Part shown: piece after piece, positions 27,268 through 36,883 of the stretch
How positions within the stretch are numbered: position 1 is the stretch's first letter
Layout: each line of letters starts with the position of its first letter
From: Rhodanobacter denitrificans
Lineage (GTDB): Bacteria; Pseudomonadota; Gammaproteobacteria; Xanthomonadales; Rhodanobacteraceae
Direction: 5' to 3'
Assembly (NCBI GenBank): GCA_017848855.1
Contig: JAFIHF010000041.1
Location: 62,001-126,000, forward strand
DNA length: 64,000 nucleotides
Notes under the pieces: model-generated
Told to the model about the DNA's origin: nothing
Databases searched by the model: none
What the model saw: only the letters and a program-made list of their open reading frames with translations
Position numbers and translations under genes: made by a program

Positions 27268-28203
27268 GGCATCGTCGGCGCGCGCGGCCACACCGGCGCG
27301 GAGCTGATCCGCCTGATCGCGGCGCACCCGGCGCTGGAGCTGGCCTTCGTCTCCTCGCGCGAGCTGGACGGCCAGCGCGTCGCCGAGCACAGCGACGCCT
27401 GCACCGGCGAGCTGCGCTACGAGAGCCTCGACCCCGCCGCGGTGGCGGCCAAGCGCGCCGACGTGGTGATCCTGGCGCTGCCCAACGGCAAGGCCGCGGC
27501 CTATGTGGAAGCGATCGACAAGGCGGCGCCCGATACGCTGGTGGTCGACCTTTCCGCCGACTACCGCTTCGACAAGGCCTGGTACTACGGCCTGCCCGAA
27601 CTCACCCGCGGCAAATGGCGCGGCGAGAAGCGCATCAGCAATCCCGGCTGTTACGCCACCGCGATGGAGCTGTCCATCGCGCCGCTGAAGGATCTGCTCG
27701 CCGCGCCACCGGTGTGCTTCGGCGTGTCGGGCTACTCCGGCGCCGGCACCACGCCCTCGGACAAGAACGACCCCGACAAGCTGCGCGACAACCTGATGCC
27801 CTACGCGCTCACCGGCCACATGCACGAGAAGGAAGTCAGCTTCCAGCTCGGCCTGCCGGTGGAGTTCATGCCGCACGTGGCGCCGCATTTCCGCGGCCTC
27901 ACCGTCACCACCAATCTGTACCTCGCGCGGCAGCTGAAGCGCGAGGACGTGCTGGCGCGCTACCACCACGCCTACGACGGCGAGAAGCTGGTGGCGGTGC
28001 TGGACGAGGCGCCGTGGGTCAGCCGCATCGCCCACCGGCACCACGCCGAACTCGGCGGCTTTGCGCTCTCCGCCGACGGCAAGCGCGTGGTGGTGGTCGC
28101 CACGCTCGACAACCTGCTCAAGGGCGCGGCGACGCAGGCCATGCAGAACATCAACCGCGCGATCGGCGTGGACGAGTACACCGCGATACCGCTGGACGCT
28201 TGA
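27244..28203 (+). CDS. argC: N-acetyl-gamma-glutamyl-phosphate reductase
   Basis: 319-aa NADPH-dependent reductase acting after NAGK. Rossmann start [28 protein letters not shown], catalytic Cys in [16 protein letters not shown], and the substrate segment [18 protein letters not shown]. His in GHMHEKEV and the closing [16 protein letters not shown] complete the family pattern. Start ATG is preceded by GAGG. The intergenic R6/R7 repeat and argH follow. Confidence 0.95.
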   Translation: MSNDKKTIGIVGARGHTGAELIRLIAAHPALELAFVSSRELDGQRVAEHSDACTGELRYESLDPAAVAAKRADVVILALPNGKAAAYVEAIDKAAPDTLVVDLSADYRFDKAWYYGLPELTRGKWRGEKRISNPGCYATAMELSIAPLKDLLAAPPVCFGVSGYSGAGTTPSDKNDPDKLRDNLMPYALTGHMHEKEVSFQLGLPVEFMPHVAPHFRGLTVTTNLYLARQLKREDVLARYHHAYDGEKLVAVLDEAPWVSRIAHRHHAELGGFALSADGKRVVVVATLDNLLKGAATQAMQNINRAIGVDEYTAIPLDA

Positions 28204-28211
28204 CGCGTCCA

Positions 28212-28305
28212 CGGGATTCGGGATTTGGGATTGGGGATTCGGCAGAGCACGTCGCCGCGAGATCCCGCTTTTCCGAATCCCGAATCCCGCCATCCCCAAT
28301 CCCGG
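28212..28305. repeat. Inverted GGGATTCGG repeats between argC and argH
   Basis: Left arm 28212-28242 (CGGGATTCGGGATTTGGG...) and right arm 28273-28305 (...CCGAATCCCGAATCCCG...) are inverted relatives of the GGGACTCGG units in argG and argE. They can form a long hairpin that ends at the argH ribosome-binding site. Confidence 0.85.
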
Positions 28306-28313
28306 AGACAAAC

Positions 28314-29609
28314 ATGACGCAACCGCTGTGGCAAAAATCCGGCATCCAGATCGACGCCAGGATCATGCGTTTCCTCGCCGGCGACGACGTGGTGCTGGAT
28401 CGCGAGTTCTTCCTGCACGACGTCGCCGCCAGCAAGGCGCATGTGGAAGGGCTGGCGAACATCGGCGTGGTCAGCGCCGGCGAGGCCGCGGCGCTGAAGC
28501 GCGAACTGGATGCGCTGGCGGAGGATTTCAAAAGCGGTGCCTTCGTGCTGGACGAGCGCTACGAGGACTGCCACAGCGCCATCGAGGCGCGCCTCACCGA
28601 GCGCCTCGGCGATGCTGGCCGCCGCGTGCACACCGGGCGCAGCCGCAACGACCAGATCCTGGTCGCCACGCGGCTGTGGCTGAAGGAAAAGCTCGAAGCG
28701 CTGGAAACGCATTGCCGCGCCATCGCCAAGGTCTGCCTCGACCGCGCCGCGCGGCCGGCGATCCCGCTGCCGGGCTACACCCACCTGCAGCGCGCGGTGG
28801 TGTCGTCCACCGCGATGTGGTTCGCCGGCTTCGCCGAGGGCTTCATCGACAACGCCTTCCGCGCCCGCGGCACGCGCGAGCTGGTCGACGCCAACCCGCT
28901 CGGCACCGCCGCCGGCTACGGTGTGAACCTGAAGCTGGACCGCGCGCACACCACCGCGGCGCTGGGCTTTGCACGCATGCAGGTGTCGCCGATCTACGCC
29001 CAGCTCTCGCGCGGCAAGTACGAGATGGCGGTGCTGGAGGCGATCGCCGGCGCCTTGCTCGACGTGCGCCGCATGGCCTGGGACCTGTCGCTGTTCACCA
29101 CTGCCGAGTTCGACTTCGTGAAGCTGCCGGCCGAGTACACCACCGGCAGCTCGATCATGCCGAACAAGCGCAACCCCGACGTGGTGGAACTGCTGCGCGC
29201 CAGCTACGCCAGCGTGGCCGCCGCGCGCACCGAGATCGAGCAGCTGTTGTCGCTGCCCTCGGGCTACCAGCGCGACCTGCAGTTCTCCAAGGGCTCGATC
29301 TTCCACGGCGTGCGCCATGGCCTGATGGCACTGGAGCTGGTGCCCGACCTGCTGGCGCGCCTCGAGTGGAACGAGCCGGCGATGCGCGCCGCGATCGAAC
29401 CGGCGATGTATGCCACCGACGTGGCGATCGAGCAGGCCGCGGCCGGCGTGCCGTTCCGCGACGCCTACCGCGCCGCCGCCGAAACCGCGGCCTCGGCGGG
29501 GCAGGGGCGCACGCCCGAGGGCAGCCTGGCGCAACGCGTTTCGCCGGGCGCGGGCCACGACCTGCGCCTGGACGAGTTGCATGCTAGGCTTGGACGTCTA
29601 GACGGCTGA
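28314..29609 (+). CDS. argH: Argininosuccinate lyase
   Basis: 431-aa fumarase/aspartase-fold enzyme releasing arginine and fumarate. Conserved parts: [42 protein letters not shown] and the signature [18 protein letters not shown]. The C-terminus is somewhat shorter and the fold looks complete. ATG 28314 follows CGGAGA inside the repeat. Its stop touches the proB start. Confidence 0.95.
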   Translation: MTQPLWQKSGIQIDARIMRFLAGDDVVLDREFFLHDVAASKAHVEGLANIGVVSAGEAAALKRELDALAEDFKSGAFVLDERYEDCHSAIEARLTERLGDAGRRVHTGRSRNDQILVATRLWLKEKLEALETHCRAIAKVCLDRAARPAIPLPGYTHLQRAVVSSTAMWFAGFAEGFIDNAFRARGTRELVDANPLGTAAGYGVNLKLDRAHTTAALGFARMQVSPIYAQLSRGKYEMAVLEAIAGALLDVRRMAWDLSLFTTAEFDFVKLPAEYTTGSSIMPNKRNPDVVELLRASYASVAAARTEIEQLLSLPSGYQRDLQFSKGSIFHGVRHGLMALELVPDLLARLEWNEPAMRAAIEPAMYATDVAIEQAAAGVPFRDAYRAAAETAASAGQGRTPEGSLAQRVSPGAGHDLRLDELHARLGRLDG

Positions 29610-30797
29610 ATGGTGGACGGCATGGCGGCGCTGGCGGAAACTGCGGTTCACTTGCGCGAACAGCCGTTGCCGCGCTGGCGGCGCGCCGTGCTCAAGGTCG
29701 GCAGCAACCTGCTGGCGGCCGACGGCGGCGGGCTCACCGCGCGCCACGCGGCGGCGCTGGCCGGCTTCGTGGTCGCCAGCCGCGCCGCGGGGCGGCAGGT
29801 GGTGCTGGTTTCCTCCGGCGCGGTGGCCGCGGGCCGCGCGCTGCTGCGCGAGCACGCGCCGGCCGCGGGCGACCTCGCCGCGCGGCAGGCGCTGGCGGCG
29901 CTGGGCCAGGCGCCGATGATCGCGCTGTGGCAGTCGCTGGTCGCGCGGCCAGTGGCGCAGGTGCTGCTCACCCACGACGACCTGCGCAACCGCCGCCGCT
30001 ACCTCAACGCGCGCACCACGCTGCGCGGCCTGCTGGCGCTCGACGTGCTGCCGGTGGTGAACGAGAACGACACCGTGGCGGTGGACGAGCTGAAGCTCGG
30101 CGACAACGACAACCTCGCCGCGATCGTCGCCGCGCTGGTGGACGCCGACCTGCTGCTGATCGCCTCCGACATCGATGCGCTGTACAGCGCCGATCCGCGC
30201 CGCGATCCCGCGGCCGTGCCGCTGGCGCAGGTCGCGGCGCTGACGCCGGAGATCCTCGCCATGGCCGGCGGCAGCGGCAGCACGGTCGGCACCGGCGGCA
30301 TGCGCACCAAGCTGGAGGCGGCGGCGAAGGCCGCGGCGGCGGGCATTCCCACCGCGCTGTTCAGCGGCCGCGACGCGGCGACGGTGGCGGCGCTGGGAGC
30401 AGGGCGGTTGCGTGGCACCCTGATCGACGCCGCCGCGACCCGCATGCAGGCGCGCAAGTACTGGCTGCGCCACGCGCCGGCTGCGCCGGGCTGCATCCGC
30501 GTGGACGCGGGCGCGGCGCGCGCGCTGGCCGGCGGCCGTGCCTCGCTGCTGCCGGGCGGCATCGCCGACGCGCAGGGCGAGTTCCAGCGCGGCGATCTGG
30601 TGGAAATCTTCGATGCCGACGGCAAGGCCGTGGCGCGCGGCCTCAGCCAGTACGCCGCCGCCGAGGTGCGCCGGCTCGCCGGCCGGCACAGCCGCGACAT
30701 CGAGGCCGTGCTGGGCTACAGCTACGGCCACGAGATCGTGCATCGCGACGACCTGGTCACCTTGGCGACCGAAACCACCGGAGGCATCGAGGCATGA
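29610..30797 (+). CDS. proB: Glutamate 5-kinase
   Basis: 395-aa kinase for the first proline step. N-terminal amino-acid kinase domain: [46 protein letters not shown] and [11 protein letters not shown]. The C-terminal PUA domain (about 290-375) has [21 protein letters not shown]. Start is placed at ATG 29610 immediately after argH; ATG 29622 is also possible. Its end overlaps proA by ATGA. Confidence 0.94.
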   Translation: MVDGMAALAETAVHLREQPLPRWRRAVLKVGSNLLAADGGGLTARHAAALAGFVVASRAAGRQVVLVSSGAVAAGRALLREHAPAAGDLAARQALAALGQAPMIALWQSLVARPVAQVLLTHDDLRNRRRYLNARTTLRGLLALDVLPVVNENDTVAVDELKLGDNDNLAAIVAALVDADLLLIASDIDALYSADPRRDPAAVPLAQVAALTPEILAMAGGSGSTVGTGGMRTKLEAAAKAAAAGIPTALFSGRDAATVAALGAGRLRGTLIDAAATRMQARKYWLRHAPAAPGCIRVDAGAARALAGGRASLLPGGIADAQGEFQRGDLVEIFDADGKAVARGLSQYAAAEVRRLAGRHSRDIEAVLGYSYGHEIVHRDDLVTLATETTGGIEA

Positions 30798-32086
30798 GCG
30801 AGATCCGGACCCAGGCGCTGGCCTGCCGCGACGCGGCGCCGCGGCTCGCCGCGCTGGATAGCGCGGCCAAGGCGGCCTTGCTGCGCGACATGGCGGCGGC
30901 GCTGGAAGCGCGCTGCGCCGAGATCCTCGCGGCGAACGCGCAGGACATGGCGCAGGCCGCCGCCAAAGGCGTGCAGGGCGCGATGCTGGATCGCCTGCGC
31001 CTGGACGAGGCGCGCGTGGCTGGCATCGCCAACGCGCTGCGCGAGGTGGCCGAGCTGTCCGATCCGGTCGGCCGGGTGACGCGCCGCGAGACGCGGCCCA
31101 ACGGCCTCGTGGTGGAGCGCGTGCGCATCCCGCTCGGCGTGATCGCGATGATCTACGAGGCGCGCCCCAACGTCACCGCGGACGCCGCCGCGCTATGCCT
31201 CAAGGCCGGCAACGCGGTGATCCTGCGCGGCGGCTCCGAGGCGATCCACTCCAACAGCGCGATCGCCGCCGCGCTGCATGCAGCGTTGCGCGCGCACGGC
31301 TTGCCGGAAGCGGCGGTGACGCTGGTGGAAGACCTGCGCCGCGACACCATGGTCGAACTGCTGCAACTGACCGACCTCGTCGACCTCGCGATCCCGCGCG
31401 GCGGCGAGGGTCTGATCCGCTTCGTGGCCGAACACGCGCGCGTGCCGGTGATCAAGCACTACAAGGGCGTGTGCCACCTCTACGTGGACCGCGCCGCCGA
31501 TCTTGATCTCGCGCTCAGGCTGCTGATCGACGGCAAGACCTCGCGCCCCGGCGTGTGCAACGCGCTGGAAACCCTGCTGGTGCATCGCGACGTGGCCGCC
31601 GCCTTCCTGCCGCGCGCGGCGCAGGCGCTGCGCGAGCGCGGCGTGGAACTGCGCGGCGACGAGGCCAGTCGCGCGCTGGTGCCCGACATGCACGCGGCCA
31701 CCGACGACGACTACGCCGCCGAGTTCCTCGCCCTGATCCTCGCCGTGCGCGTGGTGGACGATCTCGATGCCGCCATCGCGCATATCCGCCGCTACGGCTC
31801 CGACCACACCGAAGTGATCGCCACCCGCGACGAAGCCGCCGCGCAGCGCTTCGTGCAGGCGATCCGCTCCGCGGTGGTGATGGTCAACGCCTCCTCGCGC
31901 TTCAGCGACGGCGGCGAGCTGGGCCTGGGCGCCGAGATCGGCATCTCCACCACCCGCCTGCACGCCTACGGCCCGATGGGCGCCGAGTCGCTCACCGTGG
32001 AGCGCTTCGTGGTGCGCGGCGAGGGGCAGGTGCGGCACGCGGGGCAGGTCGGGCTTCAGCCCGACACGCCACGCCGGTCGGGATGA
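30794..32086 (+). CDS. proA: Gamma-glutamyl phosphate reductase
   Basis: 430-aa ALDH-superfamily reductase making glutamate semialdehyde. Motifs: [34 protein letters not shown], catalytic Cys in [17 protein letters not shown], and [20 protein letters not shown]. The family normally ends near VRGEGQVRH; here 15 more residues ([15 protein letters not shown]) are read from the first REP unit of the downstream array, so the original stop has been lost or displaced. Confidence 0.94.
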   Translation: MSEIRTQALACRDAAPRLAALDSAAKAALLRDMAAALEARCAEILAANAQDMAQAAAKGVQGAMLDRLRLDEARVAGIANALREVAELSDPVGRVTRRETRPNGLVVERVRIPLGVIAMIYEARPNVTADAAALCLKAGNAVILRGGSEAIHSNSAIAAALHAALRAHGLPEAAVTLVEDLRRDTMVELLQLTDLVDLAIPRGGEGLIRFVAEHARVPVIKHYKGVCHLYVDRAADLDLALRLLIDGKTSRPGVCNALETLLVHRDVAAAFLPRAAQALRERGVELRGDEASRALVPDMHAATDDDYAAEFLALILAVRVVDDLDAAIAHIRRYGSDHTEVIATRDEAAAQRFVQAIRSAVVMVNASSRFSDGGELGLGAEIGISTTRLHAYGPMGAESLTVERFVVRGEGQVRHAGQVGLQPDTPRRSG

Positions 32087-32745
32087 ATCCCGACCCACGA
32101 AGCCGGCGCCTGCACAGCATCGAGGCAGGTCGGGCTTCAGCCCGACACACCGCGCCGATCGGGATGAATCCCGACCCACGAAGCCGGTGCCTGCGCAGCA
32201 TCGAGGCAGGTCGGGCTTCAGCCCGACACGCCACGCCAGTCGGGATAAATCCCGACCCACGAAGCCGGTGCCTGCGCCGCATCGAGGCAGGTCGGGCTTC
32301 AGCCCGACACGTCACGCCGGTCGGGATGAATCCCGACCCACGAAGCCGGTGCCTGCGCCGCATCGAGGCAGGTCGGGCTTCAGCCCGACACGCCACACCG
32401 GCCGGGATGAATCCCGACCCACGAAGCCGACACCTGCGCAGCGTCGGGGTAGGTCGGGCTTCAGCCCGACACGCTACGCCGGTCGGGATGAATCCAGACC
32501 CACGAGGCCGGTGCCTGCGCAGCATCGAGGTAGGTCGGGCTTCAGCCCGACACGCCCGCCAGTCGGGATAAATCCCGACCCACGAAGCTGGCACCTGCGC
32601 AGCGTCAGGGTAGGTCGGGCTTCAGCCCGACACGCCGCGCCGGTCGGGAAGAAGCTCGACCCACGAAGCCGGCACCTGCGCAGCATCGAGGCAGGTCGGG
32701 CTTCAGCCCGACACGCCGCGCCAGTCGGGATGAAGCCCGCCCCAT
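32044..32745. repeat. Tandem array of 81-bp double-hairpin REP units
   Basis: Unit heads (G[C/T]AGGTCGGG) fall at 32044, 32125, 32206, 32287, 32368, 32449, 32530, 32610 and 32691, so the period is 81 bp apart from one 80-bp step. Each unit has hairpin GTCGGGCT-TC-AGCCCGAC, a second hairpin GTCGGGA-TGAA-TCCCGAC and a linker CCACGAAGCCGG...CTGCGCAGCATCGAG. Units 5-9 drift more (AGACCC, AAGCTCGAC). The period divides by three, so long spurious frames run through it. It separates proA from convergent kynU. Confidence 0.95.
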
Positions 32746-32764
32746 GGGGCGAGCCAGTCGCCGA

Positions 32765-34036
32765 TCAGCTGGCCCAGGCCCGCACCGCCTCGGCGAACGT
32801 CAGGCAATCCGCAAAGCGGTTGTACAGCGGCGCGGGCGAGATGCGGATCACGTCGGGTTCGCGCCAGTCGCCGATCACGCCGTGTTCCATCAGGTACTCG
32901 AACAGTGCGCGGCCGCGCGCGCGGCCGCCGAGCACGCGGATCGAGAGCTGGGCGCCGCGGCGCGCGGGATCGGCGGGCGTCACCACTTCGAGCACGTCGG
33001 CGAGCCGGCTCTGCACCAGCCACTCCAGGTAGCCGGTGAGCTTGAGCGACTTCTCACGCAGGCGCGCCATGCCGGCGCGGTGGAAGATTTCCAGCGAGGC
33101 GCGCAGCGGCGCCAGCGCGAGGATCGGCGGGTTGCTGAGCTGCCAGCCGTCGGCGCCGGGCGTGGGCACGAACTCGGGACCCATCAGGAAGCGCGAGGTC
33201 TTGTCGTGGCCCCACCAGCCGGCGAAGCGCGGCAGCGCGGCGCGCGCGTGGCGCGCGTGCACGAAGGCGCCGCCCACCGCGCCGGGGCCGGCGTTCAGGT
33301 ACTTGTAGCTGCACCAGATCGCGAAGTCGGCGCCGCTGTCGTGCAGTTGCAGCGGCAGATTGCCCACCGCATGCGCGAGGTCGAAGCCCACCACGCAGCC
33401 GTGCTTGTGGCCGAGTTCGGCGATGGCTTTCAGGTCGAAGGCCTGGCCGCTGCGGTATTGCACGCCGGGCAGCATTACCAGCGCGATCTGCTCGTCGTGC
33501 TCGGCCAGCGCGCGCTCGATCGCGGCCATCGAGATCGTGCCGTTCGGCTCGTCGGCCTCCAGTTCGATCAGCGACAGCGCGGGGCTGAAGCCGTGGAAGC
33601 GGATCTGCGATTCCACCGCGTAACGGTCGGTGGGGAAGGCGCCGGCCTCGATCAGGATGGCGTGGCGCTCCGGCGTGGGCCGGTAGAAGCTCACCATCAT
33701 CAGGTGCAGGTTCACGCCCAGGGTGTTCATCGCCACCACTTCGGACGGCTGCGCGCCGACCACTTCGGCGAGGTGATCGCGCACGAACTCGTGGTAGTCC
33801 ATCCACGGCAGGCGGCCCTTGAAGTGGCCTTCCACGCCGAGCTGCGCCCAGTCGTCCAGCTCGGCGGCAAGCGCGCCGCGCACCGCGCGCGGCTGCAGGC
33901 CCAGCGAGTTGCCGCAGAAGTAGGCGCTGTCGTGGCCCGCGTGCGGCGGGATCAGGAACTCGTCGCGGAACGCGCGCAGCGGGTCGGCGGCATCGGCGGC
34001 CTGGGCCCAGGCGGTGGTGGCTTGGTAGTCGGACAT
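32765..34036 (-). CDS. kynU: Kynureninase
   Basis: 423-aa PLP enzyme splitting kynurenine or 3-hydroxykynurenine to anthranilate or 3-hydroxyanthranilate plus alanine. It has YFCGNSLGLQPRAVRGALAA, VVAMNTLGVNLHLMMVSFYR, VGFDLAHAVGNLPL (PLP Asp) and the Schiff-base Lys in IWCSYKYLNAGPGAVGG. ATG 34036 begins the family-like sequence. A paired ACMSD gene lies upstream on the same strand, supporting a tryptophan-degradation role. Confidence 0.95.
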   Translation of the reverse strand: MSDYQATTAWAQAADAADPLRAFRDEFLIPPHAGHDSAYFCGNSLGLQPRAVRGALAAELDDWAQLGVEGHFKGRLPWMDYHEFVRDHLAEVVGAQPSEVVAMNTLGVNLHLMMVSFYRPTPERHAILIEAGAFPTDRYAVESQIRFHGFSPALSLIELEADEPNGTISMAAIERALAEHDEQIALVMLPGVQYRSGQAFDLKAIAELGHKHGCVVGFDLAHAVGNLPLQLHDSGADFAIWCSYKYLNAGPGAVGGAFVHARHARAALPRFAGWWGHDKTSRFLMGPEFVPTPGADGWQLSNPPILALAPLRASLEIFHRAGMARLREKSLKLTGYLEWLVQSRLADVLEVVTPADPARRGAQLSIRVLGGRARGRALFEYLMEHGVIGDWREPDVIRISPAPLYNRFADCLTFAEAVRAWAS

Positions 34037-34063
34037 CGGTGGTTCCTGCGTGGGGTGCCAACC

Positions 34064-34215
34064 GTAGGAGCGCACCCTGTGCGCGATTGCGGGAAGCGAG
34101 TGAAGAGGAGTGAGGAGTGAGAGAAATGTCCGAGGCGCGAGCTGTACGCTCTCTCTCTCGCTTCTCACTCCTCTCTACTCACTCCTTATCAGTCGCGCAC
34201 AGGGTGCGCTCCTAC
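34064..34215. repeat. Large inverted BIME upstream of kynU
   Basis: GTAGGAGCGCACCCTGTGCG (34064-) and its reverse complement (about 34194-34215) enclose a second inverted pair, GAGGAGTGAGGAGTGAGAG-type against CTCTCACTCCTC-type. Together they make a 150-bp palindrome between the 173-aa gene and kynU. The GTAGGAGCGC hairpin is a common Xanthomonadales/Pseudomonas REP. Confidence 0.85.
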
Positions 34216-34225
34216 AGGTTCGGTG

Positions 34226-34747
34226 TTATTGCAGCCGCGCCGCGACCTCGTCGCAGCCACGGTCGAAGGCGGCGGTCCAGGCGGCGCCGGCCTGGCTCTG
34301 CTGGGGGCGCACGCAGCGCAGCTGGATCGCGTGGCCGTCCTTGTACCAGTAGCGCTCGCGGTAGTTCGAGGCCACGCCGGCTTCGCGCGCGGTGTAGCTG
34401 TAGCTGTTCGGCGCCGGCGGCTTGGCCGCGGCCTGGTAGCCGGGCAGTGCCGCCGCCTTGGCGGTGGCCTCGTCCATCCAGGCGCGGAACGCGTTGATGT
34501 CGGGCTCCTGCTTCACCGTCACCGTGACGCGCGCCAGCACCACGTGGCCGGTGGGCGAGGGGTCGGGCACCTGGAACACGCGCACTTCGGGGTCGCCGTC
34601 GGTCTGCATGATGTCCAGCCAGCCGTCCGGCGTGCTGAAGTTCACGCTGCCGCCGGCCATGCTGACTTGGGCGGCCGCGAGCGGCGCGGCGGCGAACAGG
34701 CTGGCCGCGAGCGCGATGGCGGCGACGGTGGGGCGCAGATGGCGCAT
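34226..34747 (-). CDS. Secreted hypothetical protein between kynU and ACMSD
   Basis: 173-aa protein with a signal peptide (LRPTVAAIALAASLFAAAPL, then AAA). The mature part has VSMAGGSVNFSTPDGWLDIM, DPEVRVFQVPDPSPTG and a C-terminal ERYWYKDGHAIQLRCVRP with two Cys (LRCVRP, DRGCDE). No family is recognised. It starts eight bases after the ACMSD stop, so it is co-transcribed with it. Confidence 0.7.
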   Translation of the reverse strand: MRHLRPTVAAIALAASLFAAAPLAAAQVSMAGGSVNFSTPDGWLDIMQTDGDPEVRVFQVPDPSPTGHVVLARVTVTVKQEPDINAFRAWMDEATAKAAALPGYQAAAKPPAPNSYSYTAREAGVASNYRERYWYKDGHAIQLRCVRPQQSQAGAAWTAAFDRGCDEVAARLQ

Positions 34748-34755
34748 GGCTATCC

Positions 34756-35778
34756 TCAGGCGGTGATGTCGGAAACGAAGCGGCGCTTGGGCAGGCCCAG
34801 CCATTCCAGCGCGGTGCCGTGGAACAGGCGCGCGCGGTCGGCATCGTCCAGCCCCAGGGCCTCGATGCCGCTGCCGGGCTCCTGTTCGCCCAGCGGGAAA
34901 GGATAGTCGGTGCCCAGCATCACCTGCCGGACGCCGGTCACATCCAGCAGCCAGCGCAACGCCCGGTCGTCGTGCACGCAGGAGTCGAAGTAGAAGCGGT
35001 GCAGGTATTCGCGCGGGTTGCGCGGGTTGTCGGTGGCCACCAGGTCGGGGCGCATCTTGAAGCCGTGCTCGATGCGGCCGATCGTCCACGGAAAGCTGCC
35101 GCCGCCGTGCGCCAGCATCACGCGCAGCTTCGGCAGCCGCTCCAGCACGCCGCCGAAGGCGAGGCAGCAGGCCGCGCGCGCCTGCTCGGCCGGCATGCCC
35201 ACCAGCCACGGCAGCCAGTACTTCGGCATGCTGGCCATGCCCATCATGTCCCACGGGTGCACCAGCACCGCGGCGCCGAGGTCGGCGGCGGCCTCGAAGA
35301 ACGGGAACAGTTCCGGCGCGTCGAGGTTCCAGTCGTTGCAGTGCGAGCCGATCTGCACGCCCTGCAGGCCCAGCTCGTCGATGCAGCGTTCCAGCTCGCG
35401 GATCGCGAGATTCGGCGCCTGCAGCGGCACCGTGCCGATGCCCGCGTAGTGGCGCGAGTAGTCGCGGCACATGCCGGCCATGTGTTCGTTCAAGTGCCGG
35501 TGCAGCTCCAGCGCCTGGTGCCCCGGCGCCCAGTACGAGAACAACACCGGCACCGTGGAGATCACCTGCACGTCCACGCCGAAGCGGGCGTAGTCGTCGA
35601 TGCGGGTCTGCGGATCGAACGCCGAATCCCACACCTCGCGGAAGAACTTGCCGTCCTTGTAGATGCGGTGGCGGCCGTCGGTGTGGGTCATCACCGGGAA
35701 ACGCTCGTCGCCGTACTTCGCGGCGAGGTTCGGCCAGTCGCGGGGCAGGATGTGCGCGTGGGTGTCGATCTTGAGCAT
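34756..35778 (-). CDS. 2-amino-3-carboxymuconate-6-semialdehyde decarboxylase (ACMSD)
   Basis: 340-aa amidohydrolase-fold decarboxylase of the 3-hydroxyanthranilate pathway. Zn ligands H7 and H9 in KIDTHAHILPRDWP, then FSYWAPGHQALELHRHLN, VLVHPWDMMG, MLAHGGGSFPWTIGRIEHG and the metal Asp in LGTDYPFPLGE. These match ACMSD rather than other gamma-resorcylate-type decarboxylases. First gene of the block with the 173-aa protein and kynU; kynurenine 3-monooxygenase and 3-HAA dioxygenase are not in the window. Confidence 0.9.
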   Translation of the reverse strand: MLKIDTHAHILPRDWPNLAAKYGDERFPVMTHTDGRHRIYKDGKFFREVWDSAFDPQTRIDDYARFGVDVQVISTVPVLFSYWAPGHQALELHRHLNEHMAGMCRDYSRHYAGIGTVPLQAPNLAIRELERCIDELGLQGVQIGSHCNDWNLDAPELFPFFEAAADLGAAVLVHPWDMMGMASMPKYWLPWLVGMPAEQARAACCLAFGGVLERLPKLRVMLAHGGGSFPWTIGRIEHGFKMRPDLVATDNPRNPREYLHRFYFDSCVHDDRALRWLLDVTGVRQVMLGTDYPFPLGEQEPGSGIEALGLDDADRARLFHGTALEWLGLPKRRFVSDITA

Positions 35779-36306
35779 CCGGGGAGTTTAGAGCGTCGGG
35801 CATGCGCAGTCCTGCGGCGGGTGCACATCGCGGGGGAGTGCGGTATTGATCGGGCAGGGGAGCCTGATTTGCTGGCTTAGTCGGTAGCTCAGTCGTTTGC
35901 TCTGAGCGTCAGTTCGCAAAGCTCCCGCAGGTAACGCGGTAATCGGCCTCGGTGTAGAAACGGACTGCTAGCCGTTGCCGCGCTGGATCACATGCTGCGC
36001 GACACCGGGGAGGTCGAGGCGGGGGTTGGCGTGAGCTGGCTCCGGTGCTGTCACCGGAGCATGCGCCTGGCCGCAATGCGAGTCTGTCGGGGAAATCCGA
36101 TTCGCGAGGCCGGAAAAATTGCACTTTGGCCCCTGTTTTGCCCACGCTTGATGGTGCGTTCGAGCTTCCTAATTTTGCATCTCACTACGCGAAGGTGACG
36201 ATTCTGAAAGGCGCCATGTTAAGTCGGCGTAAACTGCGGGCTTTTGAGAGGCATATCCTCAACAGCCCGCAGTTCAAGTATTCGTAGAATACGGCGTACT
36301 TATGTG
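35779..36306. other. Non-coding boundary of the accessory island
   Basis: No convincing gene. The segment shifts from GC-rich (to about 36100) to AT-richer. It holds a motif TTGCACTTTGGCCCCTGTTTT (36118-36138), the reverse-oriented relative of the GGGGTCAGAGTGCACTT sites at 38.2, 38.4 and 40.9 kb, and a strong hairpin at 36232-36274. On the minus strand near 35.9-36.0 kb a short frame ends RFYTEADYRVTCGSF; it may be a gene remnant but is not recognisable. Confidence 0.5.
36232..36274. repeat. Strong hairpin AACTGCGGGCT / AGCCCGCAGTT
   Basis: Perfect 11-bp arms with an inner TTGAG...CTCAA continuation. It lies 33 bp past the stop of the minus-strand gene at 36307. It could end that transcript, but no U-run follows. 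Confidence 0.6.
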
Positions 36307-36852
36307 TTAACAAATCGAGCTGCTTTCCTTTTCATGGGGGATATTTCCGTATATAGGCGAAAATTCCGTATATATTCCAGAGGTGCAGCTTCCAAAGCTA
36401 CAAACCGTATATCTTTGGCTGTGCGAACTCCAACCCACAATCCCATAATCGGAGCCGCTCGCGCTACACATTCCACCAGTATCGCCGCCGCCACCGCCAC
36501 CCGAAGAGTAAGATTTCTCTACATTGTCTATGAACTTCTGGTCGCAGCCTTTTTCTACTGGTATGTTGTTTACACCGGTCATTCCAGCAATTGAATAAGA
36601 GTATGTAAAGTATCCGCCATAGCTGTTTGAGCGCCACATATCCTTTCCTACTGCTTTCTCGCCAAGCTCATCCAGCTTCATCATGGCGGCTGCTTGTGCG
36701 GCGTGAACGGTATAACCCTTTAATCGTGCAACTACAATGTCGGTAGTACTAATTTTAACTGGCACTGGCGGGATCGGGAGTGGAAGCATGGCACTACAAG
36801 CAATGGCCACGCCAGATACCAATAAGAGCATAAAAACGGTAACTTTCAACAT
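36307..36852 (-). CDS. Secreted hypothetical protein with Gly-rich segment (island)
   Basis: 181-aa protein from AT-richer DNA. A signal peptide (MLKVTVFMLLLVSGVAIACS) is followed by a Pro-rich PLPIPPVPV and a helical stretch. Then come aromatic/Gly/Ser-rich parts (SNSYGGYFTYSYSIAGMTGV, SYSSGGGGGGDTGG) and several Cys (CDQKF, MCSAS, VCSFGSC). No family is recognised. It lies 31 bp downstream of the next gene on the same strand, so the two are probably one operon of foreign origin. Confidence 0.65.
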   Translation of the reverse strand: MLKVTVFMLLLVSGVAIACSAMLPLPIPPVPVKISTTDIVVARLKGYTVHAAQAAAMMKLDELGEKAVGKDMWRSNSYGGYFTYSYSIAGMTGVNNIPVEKGCDQKFIDNVEKSYSSGGGGGGDTGGMCSASGSDYGIVGWSSHSQRYTVCSFGSCTSGIYTEFSPIYGNIPHEKESSSIC

Positions 36853-36883
36853 CACGAAATCATCCTTGTAGTTGGGTGAGGTG

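Noticed and set aside
25141..28311. Very long antisense frame opposite argE-argB-argC
   Set aside because: It is an artefact of high GC with codon bias on the other strand; the plus strand holds well-supported arginine enzymes and the antisense product is low-complexity.
32044..32745. CRISPR array
   Set aside because: The whole 81-bp unit repeats with no unique spacers, and no cas genes are near.
31992..33032. Long repetitive frames on both strands through the 81-bp array that look like 27-residue repeat proteins
   Set aside because: The 81-bp period is divisible by three, so open frames persist automatically; each unit is two REP hairpins, no start or ribosome-binding site is convincing, and one 80-bp unit breaks the frame.
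35880..35960. tRNA-like GGTAGCTCAGTCG string
   Set aside because: No full cloverleaf, acceptor stem or T-arm can be drawn around it.
36200..36280. Integron attC site suggested by GTTAAGT and a strong hairpin
   Set aside because: The required ordered R and L boxes are not found and no integron integrase is in the window.
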